Numbered from the stretch's first letter, positions 12,801 through 25,972 are shown. The stretch is 64,000 nucleotides of DNA from Cliona cf. orientalis (GCA_963930775.1 OZ005699.1:2563501-2627500), one strand, 5' to 3'. A program made the numbers and translations. Notes: generated from the sequence alone by a model not told the origin.

Positions 12801-13217
12801 GTTGGGTAGATTCTGGCTGCATGCATATGCGTCCGGTCTAATGCTATCATATTACTGTAATAGATAGGTTCTTAGCCCACATGCAGGGCCAGGAAAATTA
12901 TATATATGGTGAGACTTAAGTAAAACTAGCATAATAATATTATAGACTAATACTACTACCCGTTACTGTGCAGTAGTTCTGATTGGACAGCTGGCAGCCT
13001 GACTCGGATTGAAGCCAGGATTGAATTATCCCCTGGCATGATCAGGCTTCCCATCTCACTATAGCCGGCCCCTGACTGCCTGGCCCTTGCAAGAGTAGCT
13101 AGTCAGCTCACCAAATGGTGTGTTATCCACCTTATCAGAAACTGTAAATGGGTGATACAACAATTTAAATAGCCTGACGTTTCATTAATAAATAGTTTAC
13201 ACTTTACCTGCTGCCAT
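9861..13217 (-). CDS. Death-domain caspase, unit 1
   Basis: Five exons with GT/AG borders and matching phases: 13217-13208 (ATG and nine more bases), 13141-13112, 12546-12253, 11979-11914 and 10807-9861, giving 448 aa. The ATG is the first after an in-frame stop and is kept in all three copies. Residues 14-111 form a Death-fold domain (IGRNFGLAPSTIESIKENH, then SWRKVVEVIS). After a Ser/Pro/Gln linker, residues about 190-448 form the caspase p20/p10 unit with His300 in CCILSHGTKD, Cys343 in FFIQACRGD and GSWYVTELC in p10. Death-domain caspases are initiator-type proteases recruited by adaptors in apoptotic or immune signalling, acting in the cytosol. The gene lies 280 bp upstream of the TRPA start on the same strand. 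No lesions are seen. Confidence 0.93.
12744..12764 (+). repeat. Poly(G) run, 21 bp
   Basis: An uninterrupted G tract in the caspase intron. The equivalent tract is 25 bp in unit 2 and 10 bp in unit 3, so it is length-variable. Confidence 0.95.
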
Positions 13218-13229
13218 CTGAGTGTTCTC

Positions 13230-13570
13230 AGTCTGGACGGATAGCTACATACAAGTCCTCGGCCTCACGGTCATGCAACAATGCGCAATTAATTATTGTG
13301 GTACTGCCTAAATTTTAATGGAATATAGCGGGCCAGTCACGTTCCCAGACCCCACCCTCGAGGAGGGATTTGCAGCCTTGACGACCTTTTCCAGAGGACT
13401 AGGATTTTAATGCATCATGCACTTTGCCTTTAGCTTTGGAGAATGTACTATTCTTTATAGAAAAGATTTCAGTGTATGTCCGAAATGTCTGCACACAAGT
13501 AAAGAATGCATACAGCAAATGGCTCCATGATGCGATATGCATGCCACAGTCATCAGCTGCCGCTGAGCAA
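13230..13570 (-). other. Conserved block upstream of the caspase start
   Basis: Shared by all three units (about 33545-33895 and 60195-60545). It has a partly open minus frame (GRQGCKSLLEGGVWERD), but unit 1 has a stop and a 2-bp length change within it, which argues against coding. It contains the recurrent TGACGACCTTTTCC. A 5' UTR exon or promoter is the best guess. Confidence 0.5.
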
Positions 13571-13584
13571 CATAGGCATAGGTT

Positions 13585-13881
13585 ATTGTTAACCTTGCAT
13601 TACTAGCAGCAGCTACAGCCTTAGTTAATCAAATCTATGAAAAACAAGAACGTATACGGCCAGCCATCTACACATCATGTACCGTAGCACTTGTGATCTT
13701 CATTGGAACGCTAGTGTATCATGTGAAGGTGCAAGCAATGAGGTGGTGTAAAAGCCCAAACAGAGATAATGAAATGGAGCAGGAAAATTATGAAATACTT
13801 GCGGATGGTAATAGTAATGATAATAGGAGACCTCAGGAAGTAACCACCACACTGATTGAAATTTCAAGAGATAACTATTAG
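13585..13881 (+). pseudogene. C-terminal two-helix membrane tail fragment
   Basis: An open frame from 13585 to the stop at 13881 encodes two hydrophobic stretches (NLALLAAATALV and VALVIFIGTLVYHV) and a polar tail ending EISRDNY. The first helix matches a fragment at 35205, and the tail matches a damaged copy at 19698. It looks like the last exon of a membrane receptor, perhaps of the beta-helix type seen nearby, but no upstream exons are visible, so it is probably a duplication leftover. Confidence 0.5.
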
Positions 13882-15423
13882 CCGAGCTGTATAACTGTTT
13901 TTGACGACCATTTCCATTGTCATTTTCATTATAACTAATTTTACTGTTATCTGATTGGTCAGGAGCAGGTATCTATTTCACCTGTATATGTAAATTTTCG
14001 TATAAACCTGTAAAAAAATTGTTGCCTATGGTTAGGATTGTTGCTAGGCAGCAGTTTATATGTAAAGCCTAAGGGCATTGTTGCTAGGATCTCAAGTTGT
14101 TAGACACTGTTTACTAGTGTTTAGTCGGTTTCTATGTGACTTCATTCGGGATTCTATATACATAGAGCCCTTTGGTCTTCTAAATCATGTAAAACCCGTG
14201 TCTATCTATATTATTTATTGGCCTGCAGTTAGCCAAGCAGCTGAAATTAAGAAAAGATACTATCCATAATCCTAGTCATCATCACAAATTATTGTGGAGG
14301 GGAGATATGCAACTTTCTGGACAATTTTTTTTAAATTAGTGTGTTGGTTGCGTGTGCATTAAGAGATAAACAATTTAATTGCAGCTGCAGCTATCATAAT
14401 AGTTATAGTGAACTGGAGACTTCCAGTGCTACCTATCATGTATTCAAACACAATACAGTGACATGATTGCACAGTCCATGTCTTTACTACTGTATATCTC
14501 AACCACTAATCTTGTAGTAGACATATATTATAAAGAGTATGACATTACATATACCTTAGCAGCGGTGTGCTGGTAGCTCTCTCGCTGTCCATGACTGGTA
14601 TGAGAAATTATCCTGTGTTAGACATCAAGGCCAAGGGATATTATATAGTACATGTATTTGAAATCCTGATGTCCCCCGGTTGTGACACTCGACACTGCTT
14701 ATGCATGGTCAGCCAATGGTCTAGTCCTTGCTATAGTAATTTTGATGGCTGATTCTAATCCATGCTGGCATATCTAAGCCTTGTTACTGGTAGAAGCAGC
14801 TATTGCCATGGATTTACATGGGATAATCCTATTGACCCTTAAATTTATCCTCACGAGCATAATATGCATGTCACGATGCACAGTTACTGACGAATGGCCA
14901 AGCAGGATGTGTGGACACAGTTGACCTTATGATGCGAACGGTCTTTTCTAGCTACAAGAAAAAGTAATGCATTAGTCAGCAAATGTACTGTGCTTGTGAA
15001 ATAAATGTCCCTTTTGCAAACCCCAGTCTTTGTAATATAGAGTGTCTCATGTGGGGGGGGGGGGGGGGGGGTAACAATATACCATCGCTCTTTGGGTGTT
15101 TAAGAATTATATTATGATTATTCCACTGTATGCATGGTTTCTCTCTTTCACTGCTATGTGCATAATAACATTATATTTACTGAGATATTTGAGAGGTCTA
15201 TAACTATTATATTATTGTGTGTATAACAAACAGTACTGCACTTGTTGAGAAAGTCGTCAATAACTTTAATAATACATAAAAGGGAAGCAATCTTATAAAC
15301 GTTTGTAAATACACAGGTGTAAAAGAAGAACTTGGGAATCAGTGTACGTTGAACACCTCTTGTACATGAGTCAAACATTATTAGCACAATGTACAATCTT
15401 TTCATCCTCGTTTTTAGGACTCC
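13882..15423. other. Intergenic, no gene seen
   Basis: Only short unsupported open frames occur. It contains a TGACGACCATTTCC at 13902 and a 19-bp poly(G) at 15053-15071. Confidence 0.6.
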
Positions 15424-18186
15424 CTACAAAAACCCTGTGATCAGCACCAGCACCACAGTACACATGATTGGGACAGATATTGCTACTTCTTGAGGTTGTT
15501 GTGAATTTTTAACTTCGCCCTTGTTGGTGTGCTCTGTGACGGTTGAGGTAGTATCACCAGTACTACTGATATAGTTTGTAGTCACTGTGGGTAGACTTTT
15601 TGGTACACTGCTTGTGGTCACCTCAACTGAAATACTAGTTGTAGGCTTAGTTATTTCAGCATCCACTATTGTAGTTGGTTATGAAGCAAAGGTTCCATAT
15701 ATTGTTTGATTGACAATTTCAGGTGTAGTTGGAAGGACAGCATCTGTAATTCCTTGCATGGGATGAGTTATTGTTTGATTGATAACTTCAGGTGTAGTTG
15801 GAAGGATAGCATCTGTAATTCCTTGCATGGGATCTTCACTTTCATAAAAGGTGCAGTTTGGGAAGGTAGGATCAGTGACTTTGACGAGTTCAGTTGTGGT
15901 ATTGATTATACTGATATTGCTGTGACAGGTACTAAGAATTTCTCCCAACTCTGCTGAGTTGTTGAACAGAACTACTTCGACCATTTCTAGATTGCTCCCA
16001 TTAATAGAGATCACTCCACCACTTCCAATTGCATTATTGAAGCCAAAGCTGCTCTCATTGATTCTCACCTGACTGCCAGATCTCCACACATATATCACTC
16101 CACCATCACTGCCAGCTTGATTATTTACAAAAATACTGTTGCTTATGGTGTAATTGCTTGGACGAGAGTTGGTATAAAAGACTCCTCCTTGATCACTTGC
16201 TTTATTCTGATCAAACACTGATCCACTAACCTTAACAACACTTCCACTAGCTATCAACACACCAGCATCATTCTGAGCATAGTTGTAGCTAAAACTAGTA
16301 TTCAAAATTTTTATTATTCCAGTCGAAGTGCAAATGGCACCTCCTTGTCCAACTATAGCACTATTGTGAATAAATTTGCTATTCACTATATCACCTCTAC
16401 TGGAGCCAAATGCTACAGCTCCACAGTGTAATGCTGAATTATCTTGAAATAGGTTTTCAGTAATTTTAACATTATGTCGAATATCCAAGGACATAGCTCC
16501 ACCAAGTCCATTTGGTGCAGAATTATTGATAAATTTGCTTTGAAAGATAAAAGCTGAACCAGTACCAGTCAGTGATATCATGAGAACTCCTCCGAAACTT
16601 CCTGCTGAGTTGTTGATGAAGTTGGTGCTGCTCAACAAAATGGAACTATTAGCACCAGTAATAAGCAGAGCTCCTGCATCATCATATATGGCTTGATTTT
16701 TTACAAAGCTAGTCTCATTAAATGAAACAAAATTATCTGTTACTGTATCTATATACACCGCCCCTCCATCAGAAAGAGCATTATTTTCAATGAAATTACT
16801 GAAGTCCACAATCACTGAACTGTTGAATTTGATGTACACATACATTGCTCCACCCCTATCTCTGACTCTATTACCAGTGAAGGTACTTTGATATATAGAT
16901 ACTGAATTGTTAGGATCAAAAAGATAAATAATCAATGCACCTCCTCTTCGGTCTGCAGAATTGTTGCTGAATGTGCTCTGGCTAATAAAAAGTGAACTGG
17001 TGCCATGCATTGATATGGATGCAGCCCCACCTTCTCTCATATCTCTACCGTGGAATTTTGGAGATGTAGTGTTGATGAATTTGCTGTCTGTAATGGACAC
17101 TTCACCATCAGTTACAGAGAGGTATAACGCTCCTCCACTCAGACCGCTAAGCACGTTGCTGACAAACCTATTTTGACTAATTGATACTGATACATTAATT
17201 TAGTACCAAAAATGACTAGTACTCCTTCTGTATTATGAGAAAAATAATTTTGACTTATAATTACCTGATTATCATTGCAGATTGAATATAGTGCTCCTCC
17301 ACGATATCCAGCTGCATTATTCTCAAACGTGCTATTAAATAGTCCAATCGAGCCATAAACGTAAATTGATCCGGCATGCTTCCTAGCTCCCTACATTGTT
17401 ACTGAACTTACAGTTAACGACAGACACAGTTTTATTTTTCTGAGCTCCATTTAATACGTGAATGGCTGCTGCACTTCCATACAGATAAAAACCAGACAGG
17501 AGAGCTGTATTGTTTTCAAAAATACTACTGCTAACTGTAATTGTGGAAAGAGTAGCGTGAATAGCTCCCGATCTGTAGCCAACGTTGTTTAAAAACATAG
17601 AGTGCTGAACAAGTATTGAAGATTCGTGTATGTTTAATACTGCTGCTCTGTCACAACAACTATGCATCTGTGAGAACATACTTCCTGTTATTGTACCATC
17701 AAGGACATGTTCAAGAACAAAGGATCCATTCTGTGACATCTGTAGGCTGGAGTTTTCAAATATAAACCAATTGACGTGTACTACTTCAATCTCTCCACAG
17801 GATAAGAAAGTTATACCTCTTATTGTAATGTCCTGAATAGAGTTCAGCTTCAATCTGGCATCTTTCCTGGAACATATTACAGTTGCTGTCGTAGAATTTA
17901 TTGTGAGTGATGTAATATTTGAGATTGTAAGAAGAGAGTCAAGAGTGTGATCTCCCGAGTCCAGCTCTAATATGATTGAATCATAGCTGTGGCTGTTGTT
18001 AAATACTGAAATGAATTGCTTTAAGGTGAGACAAGATTCATATCTTCCTAGCTCAGATGTGGATCCATTGCAGAGATTGTCTGATATCACAATGAAGAAC
18101 CTATCACCCTCCACAGATTCTGCAAGGACACTTCCTGTGGTAGACAGGATCAGCAAGGTTATAAGAAGGAAAGTATGTTTCTCCAT
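15424..18186 (-). pseudogene. Secreted beta-helix (Pmp-like repeat) surface protein, broken
   Basis: The protein starts at 18186 with a signal peptide (hydrophobic LLITLLILSTTGSVLA) and an N-terminal region with NDxxIRGITFLSCG-like wording. Many repeats of the form F.NNSA..GGA follow, the motif of right-handed parallel beta-helix (chlamydial Pmp-type) domains, with many Asn glycosylation sites. A Thr/Ser-rich stalk and a hydrophobic C-terminal helix ending at 15424 suggest membrane or lipid anchoring. Three lesions are visible: a frame change near 17390 (TAG at 17383-17385 in the first frame), a second near 17200 that restores the frame, and an in-frame TAA at 15679-15681. Repeat motifs continue across each break. 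It is a recent pseudogene, or the assembly has errors there. Confidence 0.85.
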
Positions 18187-18489
18187 TTCAATAAATTTAT
18201 TCTCTTAAGCTTATCAGGCTGTACTGATAGCCACTAGCCCCTGTAGAAAATGATGTATACCAGGGCATGGCAAGCAGTTTTCCTCCAAATGCTTGCTTCC
18301 TGTTATGTGACAGGATATTGTGGTTTCCTGATTCCTTTTAAGTGGTGATACCCTACACTGATTGGGCAGACCACCCATGATACAAATAGGTTACAGTACA
18401 CCCACTTGTGGTATTAGTGGTTTATACTACTACGCTTCACACTCTTAGTATAAATTGCTAATGCCACTCGTGGTTGTACATTCCAGAGT

Positions 18490-19410
18490 GACCTCCACAA
18501 ATGAATATGACTAGTGGTGATGAAAATCATCGGTGCGGGGCGAGCCTTCGCAAAAGCCACAAGATATCTTTGAAAGCACACAGGCATGCATGCGCACATG
18601 GGGTTGGTACCTCAATAGCTAGGCCTGAGAAGCTACCACCGTACAGTGAAGTATCACAAATTGCTAGTATAGTAGCTAATGTTGATCACCTATTTTAGTA
18701 CTAAGTCTATAATATGCCATGACCATGAGTCCAAGTACCTGTAGCCAGGCCCTGAGGGTATAAGCCTACATGCAGTCATCTTCATGCTCAGAAAATTTAA
18801 CTCTCTCCTCACTGAAATGATCACCCCACAAACATACATACAAGAATATATATAACTAGTGGTGATGAAAATCATCTGTGCGGGGCGAGCCTTCGCCAAA
18901 GTCACAAGATTTCTTTGAAAGCACACAGGGTATGCGTGCGCACATGAGGTTGGTACCCCAATAGCTAGGACTGAGACGCTACCACGACAGTGAAAGCCTC
19001 ACAGATTGCTAGTATAATAGCTATAGCTAGTCCAATAATGTTGATAGTCTAGCTACATGCCATGACCATGAGTCCAAGTACCTGTAGCCAGGCCCTGAGG
19101 GGATAAGCCTCCATGCAGTCATCTTCATGCTCAGGAAAGTGGAGTCTACCAGTGATGTTAATCGTGGACCTAAGCCTTACCAGAGTGGTACAGCACAGTG
19201 CCACTCACCTACTTTCCCTCAGATCGACGGTGCAGTGCGGGCGTATGCGCATGCGCATGACGACCATTACCTTACGCGTTCAAAATTTAACTCTCTCCTC
19301 ACTGAAATGATCACCCCACAAACATACAAAATTTAATATATTATATATATACATATAAAACCGCTTCCTGTACCTCGTGTATATATTCGGGGCTCGCTCA
19401 GGCTCGCCCC
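18490..19410. repeat. Tandem pair of about 355-bp repeats with GGGGCGAGCC motif
   Basis: Copy 1 is about 18500-18850 and copy 2 about 18850-19335. Both contain GTGCGGGGCGAGCCTTCGC and the line CCATGACCATGAGTCCAAG. Copy 2 carries about 140 extra bp (19137-19280), including TGACGACCATTACC. The right edge ends in GCTCGCTCAGGCTCGCCCC, the same end as the element at 53309-53921. Confidence 0.7.
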
Positions 19411-19697
19411 GAATTACAAAGGTCATGAACCGTACAAACAGCCGTTACACACGGCATACACGTGGTTTGACACTCTTCCCCCCCTCTTCAAGTTATATAC
19501 ATTGTACTCTTGCTATAACCTATATTTGTCACTAATTAATCAGTGTGATGTGCTGACATTGCTTGACCACCCATGGCACAAATAGGGTTAGCTACAGTAC
19601 GCCCACTTGTGGTAATATACCAGACTTTTAGCATAGGCACTGTGTGCATGGTAGAGATACTAGAGACTCAGGGGCCTGCCATGTGGGTCTAATTGGC

Positions 19698-19868
19698 TAT
19701 ATCATGTGAAGGTGCAAGTGGTAATGAGGTGGTGTAAAAGCCCAAACAGAGAAAATGAAATGGAGCAGGAAAATTATGAAATCACTTGCGGATGGTAACA
19801 GTAATGATAATAGGAGACCTCAGGAAGTAACCACCGCACTGATTGAAATTTCAAGAGATAGCTATTAG
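19698..19868 (+). pseudogene. Damaged copy of the membrane-tail fragment
   Basis: It matches 13729-13881 closely but has frameshifting indels (for example after ENYEI), so the tail frame is lost. Confidence 0.6.
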
Positions 19869-21470
19869 CCAAGCTGTAAGTTTGACGACCATTTCCATTG
19901 TCATTTTCATTATAACTAATTTTGGTTTATTATAATTTTTGGCCTGCAGTTAGCCAAGCAGGAATTTAAGGAAGATGCCATCTTAGTCATCATCACAGAT
20001 GTAGTAGCTATATCAGTGGTTCTTCAGTGTTCATTATTATACTAATGATATTTAATATGTGAAATCACTAAAATAATGTTAGAGCAGAGGCAAACAATGA
20101 TTAGCTGTAGCTAATTAACCAAGGAGGAGCTATAATATTATTATACACTAAAACATGTGTTCTTCTAGATCTGAAGATTAGCTAATTATTTTATTAAATA
20201 AAACCGTCATCTCGAGGTATTTCATCCGTGCTCTGATCATGAATACCATGGTCACCACCACTGTTCTTATGAATGGAACCTTGTACAACTCGTGAAAGAG
20301 TCTGCAGTGTCTCATGCATTTTGGCCATTTCTTGCTGAGTTTGCTGCTGCAGTTTGGCCATTTCGTGTATGAGAGCCTGAGTCTGCTGTTCATTGGGAGT
20401 CTAAAGTGGACAAATCAACCATGACATTGATATTATAGTAGAATTACACTGTGGAATCTTAATTATAGCTAAGTTACTGATTAAAGCAAGCTACTCAGTG
20501 ATGTCGCCAGGGGGTGTACATGGGTTCATTTGCACCCATTCCCTTCACCTGTGTACCCATCCTATGCATGTACATTATTTTGTTGTTTAACTATAGCCTG
20601 TCATAATAATGTTATGCATATTTCACTACACTGTCACAGTCAGTAATGTAACATATCACATATAATAATATTATATCGGTAGACTGTCTATACATGGAAT
20701 ACTACCTATACTTATAGTACTAGATGTATACTCTAGAGTACACTTTCGCTAGCTTTATGCATCCACCTGTGCTGTTACTTTCGATAACTTGCACCCAGTT
20801 AAACAATACCTATAGACGCCACTGAAACTGCTTATTAATTCTACATTTACACGCATGGATTAATAATTGCAGGCTGATTCATTGCATGATTGTGGGAACT
20901 GGTTGGAGCATATGAATACGTATGCACTATATTGAATGATCAACCACAAACCTCTCTATGAAAATATTACTTTTTCCCTTAGTACTGGTAATACACCAAG
21001 AGTGTATTAGGAAGAGTACATAACTGCGTGGGCGAGCAAGCTCTAATACACTCTTGGTAATACTTTATGCAAGGTGAATGCTATAATAATAATAATTATT
21101 ATGTCGAGTAGTTACCTTCACGGGATTAAGCATATTGGCAATATGCTGTGCAGAAGAGTAATTCTCACCCCTCAGTAGTCTCATAATGGGAGCAATGAGC
21201 CTCTGTACTTGACCTTTGTATGGTTTGACCTTCAGTCGCTTCTCATTCATGTGCTTTCGAATCCAGGGCAAAAACCAGAAGTAGTCTTCAATGCCAAGCA
21301 CCAAATCAACCTAAATAATGACATGTAGTGCATCATAGAAATCTGACACTGAAGTATAATGCTAAAATCTGTATGTGCAGTTAGAGCAGACATACCCTGA
21401 GAGCGAGTCTTGTCAGAGCAGCTGCATCAAGTATGCCCTTGATATCATCCACTGCAAGACCAACCTAGTA

Positions 21471-21968
21471 CAGTGTAGTCCACTTAATTCGAATTTACAA
21501 ATCCACAGAAATAATTTGAATTAAAGGAAAATTTGAATTACAGCAACATCCACTTAATTTGAATTTAGCTCATATGAATGATAATTTTGAATTAAAGGGA
21601 TAATAGCTACCATACATAATAATAATCTTTACATATTCAGATGCAACAACCTTTTTCTTCTTCTCTAGAGGCAGACTGTCCACTCTATCTACTATTTCTA
21701 GCTTTCTTTTAACAGTTTAGAACCTAATACTGCTAGATATAGCTACTTCTGGCTAGTGCAGCTGCACTCAGCTGCAGCCATGTGATGCCCACGTGATCAA
21801 TTTTCCGTATACTATATGTGCATGTCCGTATACTAGACCTTGTGCGTGTTCTAATTAAGCGAAAGTGCCATTTCGAATTTATGTATTAGCTCTATGTGGG
21901 GAATTGGAAAGACTTCGAATTAGAAGAAAATTCGTGGTAAGCGGATTCGAATTAGGTGGACTACACTG
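21471..21968. mobile_element. pogo/Tc1-like non-autonomous element
   Basis: The ends are CAGTGTAGTCCAC and its complement, continuing into TTAATTCGAAT, with TA on both sides (21469-21470 and 21969-21970). Unit 3 has the empty site with one TA in ...ACCAACCTAGTAGTAGAG. The 498-bp size and lack of coding suggest a deletion derivative. Confidence 0.85.
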
Positions 21969-21989
21969 TAGTAGAGTACAGCATCAATT

Positions 21990-22009
21990 GGGGGGGGGGG
22001 GGGGGGGGG
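21990..22009 (+). repeat. Poly(G) run, 20 bp
   Basis: The unit 3 equivalent (near 37360) has only a short G tract before CTTCCCCCAC, so the run expanded after duplication. Confidence 0.95.
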
Positions 22010-23055
22010 CTTCCCCCACTTTTGATCAATAATTATTACTATACTGTAATTAACATAGGATTGTTAAAGTTAGATGAAATCCTAGTTGTCTTCACTCTAA
22101 TGATATATTGGATAGCCAAATTTTAAGCGCAATAAGGTTGAAATTTTCCCGCACTTTGCGTGCATACATCACAGAACCTCTCCACTTTAATTTGAACCAG
22201 GCAATAATTCTAGGGATCAATCGTACTCGAATAATATATTATTATAATAGGGGAAAGTATATAGGGCAAGTAAATAACTATAAGACTAATAGTCAAACCC
22301 ACCAACAAATTCGTGAAGAGGACTGGCATAAGAATGATGAAGATGACCCACATTATATAGGAGATGGCAGGGAAGGGGACATCTGGAGCAGTAGATATTG
22401 AGTTGGTAGTGGACTGGCGAAAGATATCATCATAACCGAGCTCTCCAGTAGCCATTGTCATTGTCTTCCATATCGAGGTGAAGGGGCTGGCAAAAGGTGA
22501 GCGGGCAAAGCGAGGAATGAACTGATTGAATGCCATGTAGAAGGTGAGAGCAAACGTCACAATGAGCAGGACCGTCAAGATGATTACTTTCAGGAATGTC
22601 TTGAATATGGCCTCAAACATCAACACATAGATGCCAGTATCTGTATGCCATGAATGATACTCAGCACTTATATAACACAATCAACTGTACATGTAGCTGC
22701 ATAATCACTTACCAAGTACTCTCATTCGACGCATGTAGATAATGAGATCGATCCACACAAGAAACACGGCTGCAACTCCAATTTCCCACTGCCAATCTTG
22801 AGGACAGAGGCACTCCCTGTTGAACACTGCCACAAATATGATGGCAAAGATGAAGAGAGGTACTTCTACCCAGGTGTCAAAGTCAGCAAAAAAGATGTGC
22901 AACTGGCGAATAAATTTCACTAACTCCATTATGAGTTGAATACCAGAAATTATGATGATAATTATAGCTGCAGCCATGACAAACTTGGTATCATCAGCAC
23001 TCAAACCTGCAATATTGATCAAAATGGAGAACTGAATGCTCATGGGTGTAGACAT

Positions 23056-23096
<41 letters not shown>
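23056..23096 (+). repeat. Poly(G) run, 41 bp, in TRPA intron 13
   Basis: The longest homopolymer in the window. On the sense strand it is poly(C), about 50 nt upstream of the exon 14 acceptor. In unit 3 the same place is GGGGGGAGGGGGAGGGGGG. Confidence 0.95.
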
Positions 23097-23880
23097 CTTT
23101 GGGAACTGAAATCCCCCTCCCCCCTCCCCCCCCAGATTTCATTATAATTTGCATGCGCAACTATATAGAGCTCTCTGGATTATGTATCTATATTATGCAT
23201 CCACTACACAATGGTTGCACAGCCAAAGACAATGCACTATTATAGCCATGAAAAATGTTGATGCTTACCATCGGATGGGTGATTCTTGTGTGGACAACAA
23301 ATGTCAGAACCAATTATCACCGAAAACACTGTTTCAAAATTCTGGTGCTTGCACCAAGAATTCATGCATTATAATAGTTTAACTATCCCAAGGTTCTGCT
23401 GAAGTACAGATGATTTATACTATATACGACATACCACATATTCCACAGACAGGCTCAATGGGAATAACACTATTGATAGCATCTCTCACGGCTGTTGATA
23501 TGTTGCCCGAGCAAAGTGATTGCTCATCCAAATAGGCAGTTCCATTAACAGTTACAATATTCTCATCGGTGAAGTAATCTGTCACCACTGCATCATTTGG
23601 TGCTTCAAGTTGAGATAAGTCCACAGAAATTTGATCTTCAGTCTGAAAATGATTAAACAGGCCCGAAGATACTGCTGAACCTGCAATGGTGATAATAATA
23701 ATAATTATATTACATCCGTAGTAGCGATTTACTTTTCTGAAACGAGCAATATTTGCCCAGTAAGAGTATCGAATCATGAAATTTGGCACAGATATGGCTG
23801 AATATGCATGTACATTAAAACGTTTACCATACTCACTCTAATTGTTTAAACATTCTAATAGCCCGAACGGCAAGTTTAAG

Positions 23881-24460
23881 TAATTTATTTCCTTTCTAAT
23901 TCATCGAACATCTTGAATTTCAAGTTTTCTCACCCTCTCTAAATCAACCGAACGGCCATGCAGTACGGCATGACAGGTGCTCGAGATAACTCTTCCACGT
24001 TCATTGAAGAGTATGGTTACCACATCTTGGACAGCATATAAGAGCGGAAAGGTAATACAGACACAGATGGCGATCATTTTGTCATTGCTCAAAGCACAGC
24101 GACACTGGGTCCAGGGAGCTCTAGAGCTGATGATGAGTTTGACATCGACTGCTATTTCTTCTTCGCTATAATAGTGCTTTCTCCATTTGCACAGGATCTG
24201 TTCTACAAGCCATATTGCCCAAATTTTATATTTAATTAACACCGAATAGCAACTGATATTAATTATTATTTTTGACCGTTCAGATAATTAGAGTGAGTAC
24301 CATATTCAAAGTTTTGACGACATTTTTAATTTGCTAACCACCCTCTATCTTTACTGCTTCAGTAGCTTCTTTCAAGAAGAAGGGCATGCAGTTCTAGTGA
24401 TAGGACCTATTACTATGCTTCTTGTCTGTTTTCTTGTGTGTACTAGTGCTTATAAATCTA
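23881..24460. other. TRPA intron 12 segment with hydrophobic open frames
   Basis: A minus frame (24242-23901) with a hydrophobic stretch (AICVCITFPLLYAVQDVV) and a plus frame near 24330-24455 (GHAVLVIGPITMLLVCFL) are both open here. The matching region of unit 3 (about 44220-44850) has stops in the minus frame but keeps the plus one. TRPA exons 12 and 13 join in phase without it, so it is not a channel exon. I cannot name it. Confidence 0.3.
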
Positions 24461-24464
24461 CTGA

Positions 24465-24814
24465 TTACCCCGCGCGCATGCGCAAGGGGTAATGTGATCG
24501 GTTTTGTCTGTCGTCTGTCGTTAGCACAAAAATTGCCAGATCTGGAGATCTAGGCATCTGAGCGACTCGTAAATGCAACGTATCCATAAATATCGCCGAA
24601 AAACTGGCTTCAGTATGCTTTGAATCGTTTGGCAAGGCCCACGAGCATTGCAAATGCTGCGTTTTGTTGGCCACGCCTATGTACACTCTGCTCATGCACA
24701 CAACCTAGCACAATATGTCGGTAAAGGTCATCAACAGGCTGCTCTCGAGCTCCCTGACCATTTTAAGATATGACGCTGCAGCGCGCGTGGGGTATGTGCT
24801 CTATAGAGCTCTAG
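24465..24814. mobile_element. Repeat with Helitron-like 3' end (hairpin + CTAG), copy A
   Basis: It begins TTACCCCGCGCGCATGCG and ends with the palindrome GCTCTATAGAGC, then TCTAG before a T. Unit 3 lacks it and reads CTACTGATTTGTCATGG, consistent with insertion between A and T without duplication, as Helitrons do. A second copy is at 46876-47258. Confidence 0.6.
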
Positions 24815-25972
24815 TTTGGCATGGCATTCATGGGTACTACTGATGCATCTCATGCATCCCAATTACTGACAGATAACTATTTTGTTGGTAGTTGACCTCT
24901 ATTCATCATTGGCTTACTTTATGATGACCCACCCCCTTCCCATAGCCGGCAAAATGCCTATAAAAACTTTGGTTGCTAAGCAACTACCAACAAGTATTCT
25001 TGTAGTCTCCCATTTTAAACAGCCCAAAAAATGATCATTGGTCACACTTGAATGGATCTGTTTGATAGTTATGTCAACAGAACATGTAAAGTCATACAGC
25101 TATATATTACACACATACATGTTGGTGAGAATGGGTTGAGCAACTTTAAGGCAAACGCTGTAAGGAAGATCACCAACAGAATGTGAAAGAAGAGTAGAAG
25201 GCAGAAAAGTGCCCTCCCAAATTTACTCCACTTGTACTCGATCAGGCGGTAAATAAGTGGATGCTTCAGTAGCTCTGTACGCTGACTCTTCACCTATGAG
25301 TGTGAATGTTATAATACACTGTACCCCACAGTCTACTTAGTAGTATATTACATAATATTATCCTCCTACAGGAATGCTGTAGCACGGCTCGTACAGTATA
25401 ATACAGTAGCTATATGCCCATGCAAACTTGCTTGACTCTACGTAATTGCTTTCGTTATTCTAACACTGAGAACTTTTGCAAGAAGTTAATCTTAATGTAG
25501 GGACTGACGACCTTTACCATAAGTTCACACGAAAGTTGAGTATTGAATAGTAGTTACCATAATCCTCAATGGATGAGTCAACTGGTTGTATCCCCAGATC
25601 CTTCGCCAAGTACTGATTAGCTTTTCATTAAGCCTTAGCCAAGTGCTCTTTTCTTTTCCTGTTTCCACACTGTCCTTTGTAGTATTACTTTCTACATCAT
25701 CTTCCCACCTGCAAGCAACATGCATACTAATAATACACCGGCCAATTATAAAAATTGGTAATGTACATGCATATACACACATATGCATGATGCATACATC
25801 TGGGCATGGTCCTTGTCTTCTATGAACTCATAGTCGAACGTCACAGTATAATCTTCAGAGTCTGGTTGGATGTTTCTGTCTTTAGCATTGGAAGCTGTAC
25901 ACTTTCTTAGTACCAACTCTGCCATATCTGTGAACATGCATATTGTAGTAGATATAAGTTTTGTTTCATAAG

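Noticed and set aside
18501..19336. CRISPR-like or coding tandem array
   Set aside because: Only two long repeats, no short spacers, no conserved frame, and the genome is animal.
22705..23160. Minus frame with a polyproline stretch before the S2 helix
   Set aside because: The prolines come from the 41-bp poly(G) in the intron. A good acceptor (CTGCAG) lies after it at 23006, and unit 3 has no such tract.
24466..24794. MITE with TACCCCGCGCG terminal inverted repeats
   Set aside because: Both copies extend beyond the right TACCCC-like end to a hairpin and CTAG, and the empty site agrees with the longer borders.
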